From positions 1 through 34,722 of the IMG/VR virus record IMGVR_UViG_3300042516_006280: 34,722 bases of DNA; one strand, given 5' to 3'. The notes beneath the pieces were generated by a model. The model did not search any database. It worked only from the letters and a program-made list of their open reading frames with translations, and was not told the origin of the DNA. Below are positions 33,301 to 34,722 of this stretch, in pieces. A program made the position numbers and the translations under genes. Numbering within the stretch: the stretch's first letter is position 1; each line of letters opens with the position of its first letter. Origin of the DNA: a virus.

Positions 33301-33665
33301 ACAACAACAACATCGACATCCTCCCCAGATGGAATGTTGTGAATCGACGCTACTGCATCTGCCGGCAAAGCTTGTATTCCTAAGTTTTTTTCCTCTCCAT
33401 AATCACGATCTGGATTTACAATATATGGCTTTATTTTAAATGGAATTTTTTGTTGAATTGCTTCTAATCTTGTGTCTTTTTCAAGATTTTTTGCCTCTTC
33501 TTCCGTTAATTTAAAGGTTAAAACTCTTCTTTGTATGTTCGTATTATTTAAAGCTAAACAAGCTCTAGAAGGGATGTTTCCACCAACACCCATTCTCATA
33601 TCTTCTATGAGCGACTCTTTATCTTTTATATCTTTTATTACTATATTGTATATTTTTTCTTTCAT
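30351..33665 (-). CDS. Subtilisin-like protease fused to glycine-rich adhesin
   Basis: I place the start at the ATG at 33665 (TAATG coupling to the upstream stop; AGGA upstream), giving 1104 residues; an ATG four codons earlier is possible. The S8 subtilase catalytic set is D123 (VVVVDGHMD), H189 (NHGAHVGG), oxyanion N642 (AAAGNN) and S769 (LSGTSMASPQ). A beta-rich insertion of ~290 residues (about 295-590) splits the catalytic domain between H189 and N642. It is built of NxGSGYT.(A/E)P.(I/V).F repeats. After a Pro-Thr linker (840-855) the last ~210 residues are a glycine-rich domain (GGGGGGG, then GGSGIVIVRY) of the type found in phage tip adhesins. No signal peptide is present. It is probably a virion-borne protease and receptor-binding unit in one chain. 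Confidence 0.85.
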   Translation of the reverse strand: MKEKIYNIVIKDIKDKESLIEDMRMGVGGNIPSRACLALNNTNIQRRVLTFKLTEEEAKNLEKDTRLEAIQQKIPFKIKPYIVNPDRDYGEEKNLGIQALPADAVASIHNIPSGEDVDVVVVDGHMDPNNPEFAIKKDGSGGTRINQINWFDVLYPNGAPTEDFPAGTTYFYEPYVDVDNPPLTDSNNHGAHVGGIIAGNTQGWAPKSNIYNISPYHGQMTYFGIDDPEAPHDLYLNAIKVWHENKPINIKKGTKNPTITNHSYGNGLYGIDTRNIVDVTHRGVKYTAPRNYSGAAATTTVSSGRVVSSTVTNQGSNYTNEPVISFYGGGKTKATAYIGNGTIYEITITDVGEGYNEGEWVPITFSAPPTGGQRAVGTASIFPVEGTGLYYINMTNRGSGYTVAPTITFPPPPNAGRTAKATCKIKSGVVKNIVVNTSSSYEVLPNVVLGGGNPAVNASISLLQFEENHLDGDYSTIRNGDIFVDYSENATLKIVQDNINGVIFERYVVDTVRWTWFCGEGYTSVPNIGFNRGNQIIDGVITGNNVEARAVMGTGANQGKIVGVTITNQGSGYTSAPGVVFTNGGGFSKQQLENFGIISYTLSGVINQGKRFLDIGSRNATMDADLTDMINSGVVVVAAAGNNSTKIDIPGGVDYDNKLSAIIIGLDVNAPDGVDPINYSEYLYGDLYYHRGSSPSGCPGVINVGSLSRSSIESKNIWSNAGPRVDVYSQGDMIASTTHTFVNGYPSTYDVRSINKPTKYCVTKLSGTSMASPQVCGMIASYAAGNRNINQSIASNFIKNNSKNIIVDTGGSYSDLTSLLGGSNRCAYYPNITYTLYNSTEPTPTVTPTATPSARSYAVGGVVTTSGNYTIHTFKTSGTLQVFTTQPFTIEVLVVGGGGGGGYLRAAGGGAGGGFISSTYTFNSNKTVPVVVGAGGALSSNGGDSVFDTIRSYGGGGGGDGEGGNNSGNRGGSGGGAGFKGGCCAGAGTLGQGRIGGNNRWGNWIAGGGGGGIGGVGGAGTGNNQGVGGAGGIGKYSSISGVNTPYSGGGGGNGEHVAGAGSVGGGGAGNTNANPGTAGVINRGGGGGGLARGGSGIVIVRYLT

Positions 33666-34722
33666 TATCCCCCCCATCCTAAAATATTATTTTCATTTAT
33701 TGCTCTCAACAAGCCCCAGTTTACATAATTTCTATCAATAATATTTGATCTACTATAGTTAGATATAGAATTTGCATTAAAGTTATCGAAAACGCACCCA
33801 GGACCAAGAGATCTTAATCCCAAGCCACCGTACCCAGGTATAGTCTCATCTGAAGCATAGGCTACTTGTATATCATTAAAATATAAAGTCAATGAATTTC
33901 CCATAACTTTAAAAGCAAGAACACCTACGACCAACCCAGGAACAGTAGTGTTTGATGAATTTATTACCGAAGAATTTAACAACAGCCAAGATCCATTGTT
34001 TACCCATATTTGTCCGTAATACACAGATCCAATTCTTGCAATCATTCCCAAATACATATAAGCATCTCCGTATATATTTGAGGTGTTTGCTGTATATCTT
34101 GCTATTATGCCTCCCCCACAGCCAGGCATGGATCCTATCGTGGGTAATACAGAATTACTGGCATCCAAATAACAGCTAACGTATGAATCTTTTTCGATCA
34201 CGCCTTTTAACTCCATTATAGAAATAGAAGCATCTGAAGAAACAGACGAACTGTTGAATATAGAAAAATTACCTAACCTCTCAACCCAGTATTTTGATAT
34301 ATATGTGCTGTTTGGTCTATTAAAATCATCATAGAACGGCAAGACAACATAGGCTTCTTCCGTGGCAGTTGGTGTGACTGTTGGTGTTCTTGTTGGTGTA
34401 GCAGTCGGTGTTCTTGTTGGTGTAGCAGTTAGGATTGAAGTATTGGTTGGTGTGACTGTTGGTGTTCTTGTTGGTGTAGCAGTCGGTGTTCTTGTTGGTG
34501 TAGCAGTCGGTGTTCTTGTTGGTGTAGCAGTTAGGATTGAAGTATTGGTTGGTGTGACTGTTGGTGTTCTTGTTGGTGTAGCAGTCGGTGTTCTTGTTGG
34601 TGTAGCAGTCGGTGTTCTTGTTGGTGTAGCAGTTAGGATTGAAGTATTGGTTGGTGTGACTGTTGGTGTTCTTGTTGGTGTAGCAGTCGGTGTTCTTGTT
34701 GGTGTAGCAGTCGGTGTTCTTG
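33665..34722 (-). CDS. Partial fibre protein: Pro-Thr stalk plus LamG-like domain
   Basis: The frame is open through the right edge; only the last ~352 codons are visible. A TTG at 34342 opens the globular domain but is internal, because the Pro-Thr repeat upstream is in the same frame. The visible part has a ([10 protein letters not shown])n stalk (encoded 34371-34722), then a ~225-residue beta-sandwich domain beginning [11 protein letters not shown] and ending [11 protein letters not shown], a LamG/concanavalin-like pattern that often binds glycans. It precedes the subtilase-adhesin with TAATG coupling. I infer a host-surface-binding protein. The N-terminus is outside the window. Confidence 0.75.
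   Translation of the reverse strand, partial: RTPTATPTRTPTATPTRTPTVTPTNTSILTATPTRTPTATPTRTPTATPTRTPTVTPTNTSILTATPTRTPTATPTRTPTATPTRTPTVTPTNTSILTATPTRTPTATPTRTPTVTPTATEEAYVVLPFYDDFNRPNSTYISKYWVERLGNFSIFNSSSVSSDASISIMELKGVIEKDSYVSCYLDASNSVLPTIGSMPGCGGGIIARYTANTSNIYGDAYMYLGMIARIGSVYYGQIWVNNGSWLLLNSSVINSSNTTVPGLVVGVLAFKVMGNSLTLYFNDIQVAYASDETIPGYGGLGLRSLGPGCVFDNFNANSISNYSRSNIIDRNYVNWGLLRAINENNILGWGG
34371..34722. repeat. Nested 24-bp/102-bp tandem repeat coding a Pro-Thr stalk
   Basis: A higher-order repeat of 102 bases (34 residues) starts at 34445, 34547 and 34649 (measured at ggttggtgtgactg). The first unit at the left end is 78 bases, exactly one 24-base subunit shorter. Inside each, 24-base units (tgttcttgttggtgtagcagtcgg) encode eight residues with the motif TPTRTPTA. 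All lengths are multiples of three. The array continues beyond the window. Confidence 0.95.

Overview
The window looks like part of a large, AT-rich tailed-phage genome (myovirus-like, Caudoviricetes), probably from an aquatic environment. The anchor is a T4-type large terminase (10836-12599). Around it are tightly packed genes with ATGA/TAATG overlaps, long beta-rich virion and fibre proteins, a free-standing GIY-YIG homing endonuclease, a Toprim primase, a RecB/Cas4-like nuclease and a small protein of a type common in aquatic T4-like phages. No rRNA, complete tRNA, CRISPR array or insertion sequence was seen. The host cannot be named from this sequence. Many starts have clear AGGAG/AAGGA ribosome-binding sites, so the host uses Shine-Dalgarno initiation. 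No gene-free gap exceeds about 100 bases.

Layout. (1) 1-4905, minus strand: two proteins with Pro-Thr-rich tails (one cut by the left edge, one carrying a seven-repeat Delta-60/DUF5122 propeller), a sulfotransferase-like protein, and two proteins whose N-termini resemble the T4 capsid-targeting sequence. (2) 4995-6496, plus strand: exported M28 peptidase and ferritin-like protein. (3) 6488-8866, minus strand: two beta-rich virion-type proteins, a Lys-rich tail-anchored protein and an unknown. (4) 8916-13371, plus strand: HExxH metallopeptidase, extremely acidic protein, rho-independent terminator, TerL and two small followers. (5) 13360-16960, alternating strands: unknown protein, exported trypsin-like protease, PD-(D/E)XK nuclease, primase, small protein. 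(6) 16964-20876, minus strand: AT-hook protein, tandem DUF5659-like protein, actin/Hsp70-like ATPase, GIY-YIG nuclease and two small proteins. (7) 20942-21732, plus strand: three small proteins, then a two-sided terminator. (8) 21762-34722, minus strand: one continuous fibre/adhesin block. It runs from a LamG-like protein on a Pro-Thr stalk (cut by the right edge) through a subtilase fused to a glycine-rich adhesin, a small phage protein, a coiled-coil protein, three tandem paralogous fibre proteins and a Rossmann-like enzyme.

How it fits together. Regions 1, 3 and 8 look like virion surface and internal proteins. Region 4 is packaging. Regions 5-6 mix DNA metabolism with an actin-like protein. 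The most distinctive content is surface biology: four predicted peptidases of four unrelated folds (M28, gluzincin, trypsin-like, subtilase), at least five proteins built on Pro-Thr linkers, and three neighbouring fibre genes that share an N-terminal module marked by AEHHN but have unrelated distal parts. Both window ends fall inside Pro-Thr-coding tandem repeats, which suggests that the window edges may be assembly breaks. Functions are read from motifs only; no database search was run.
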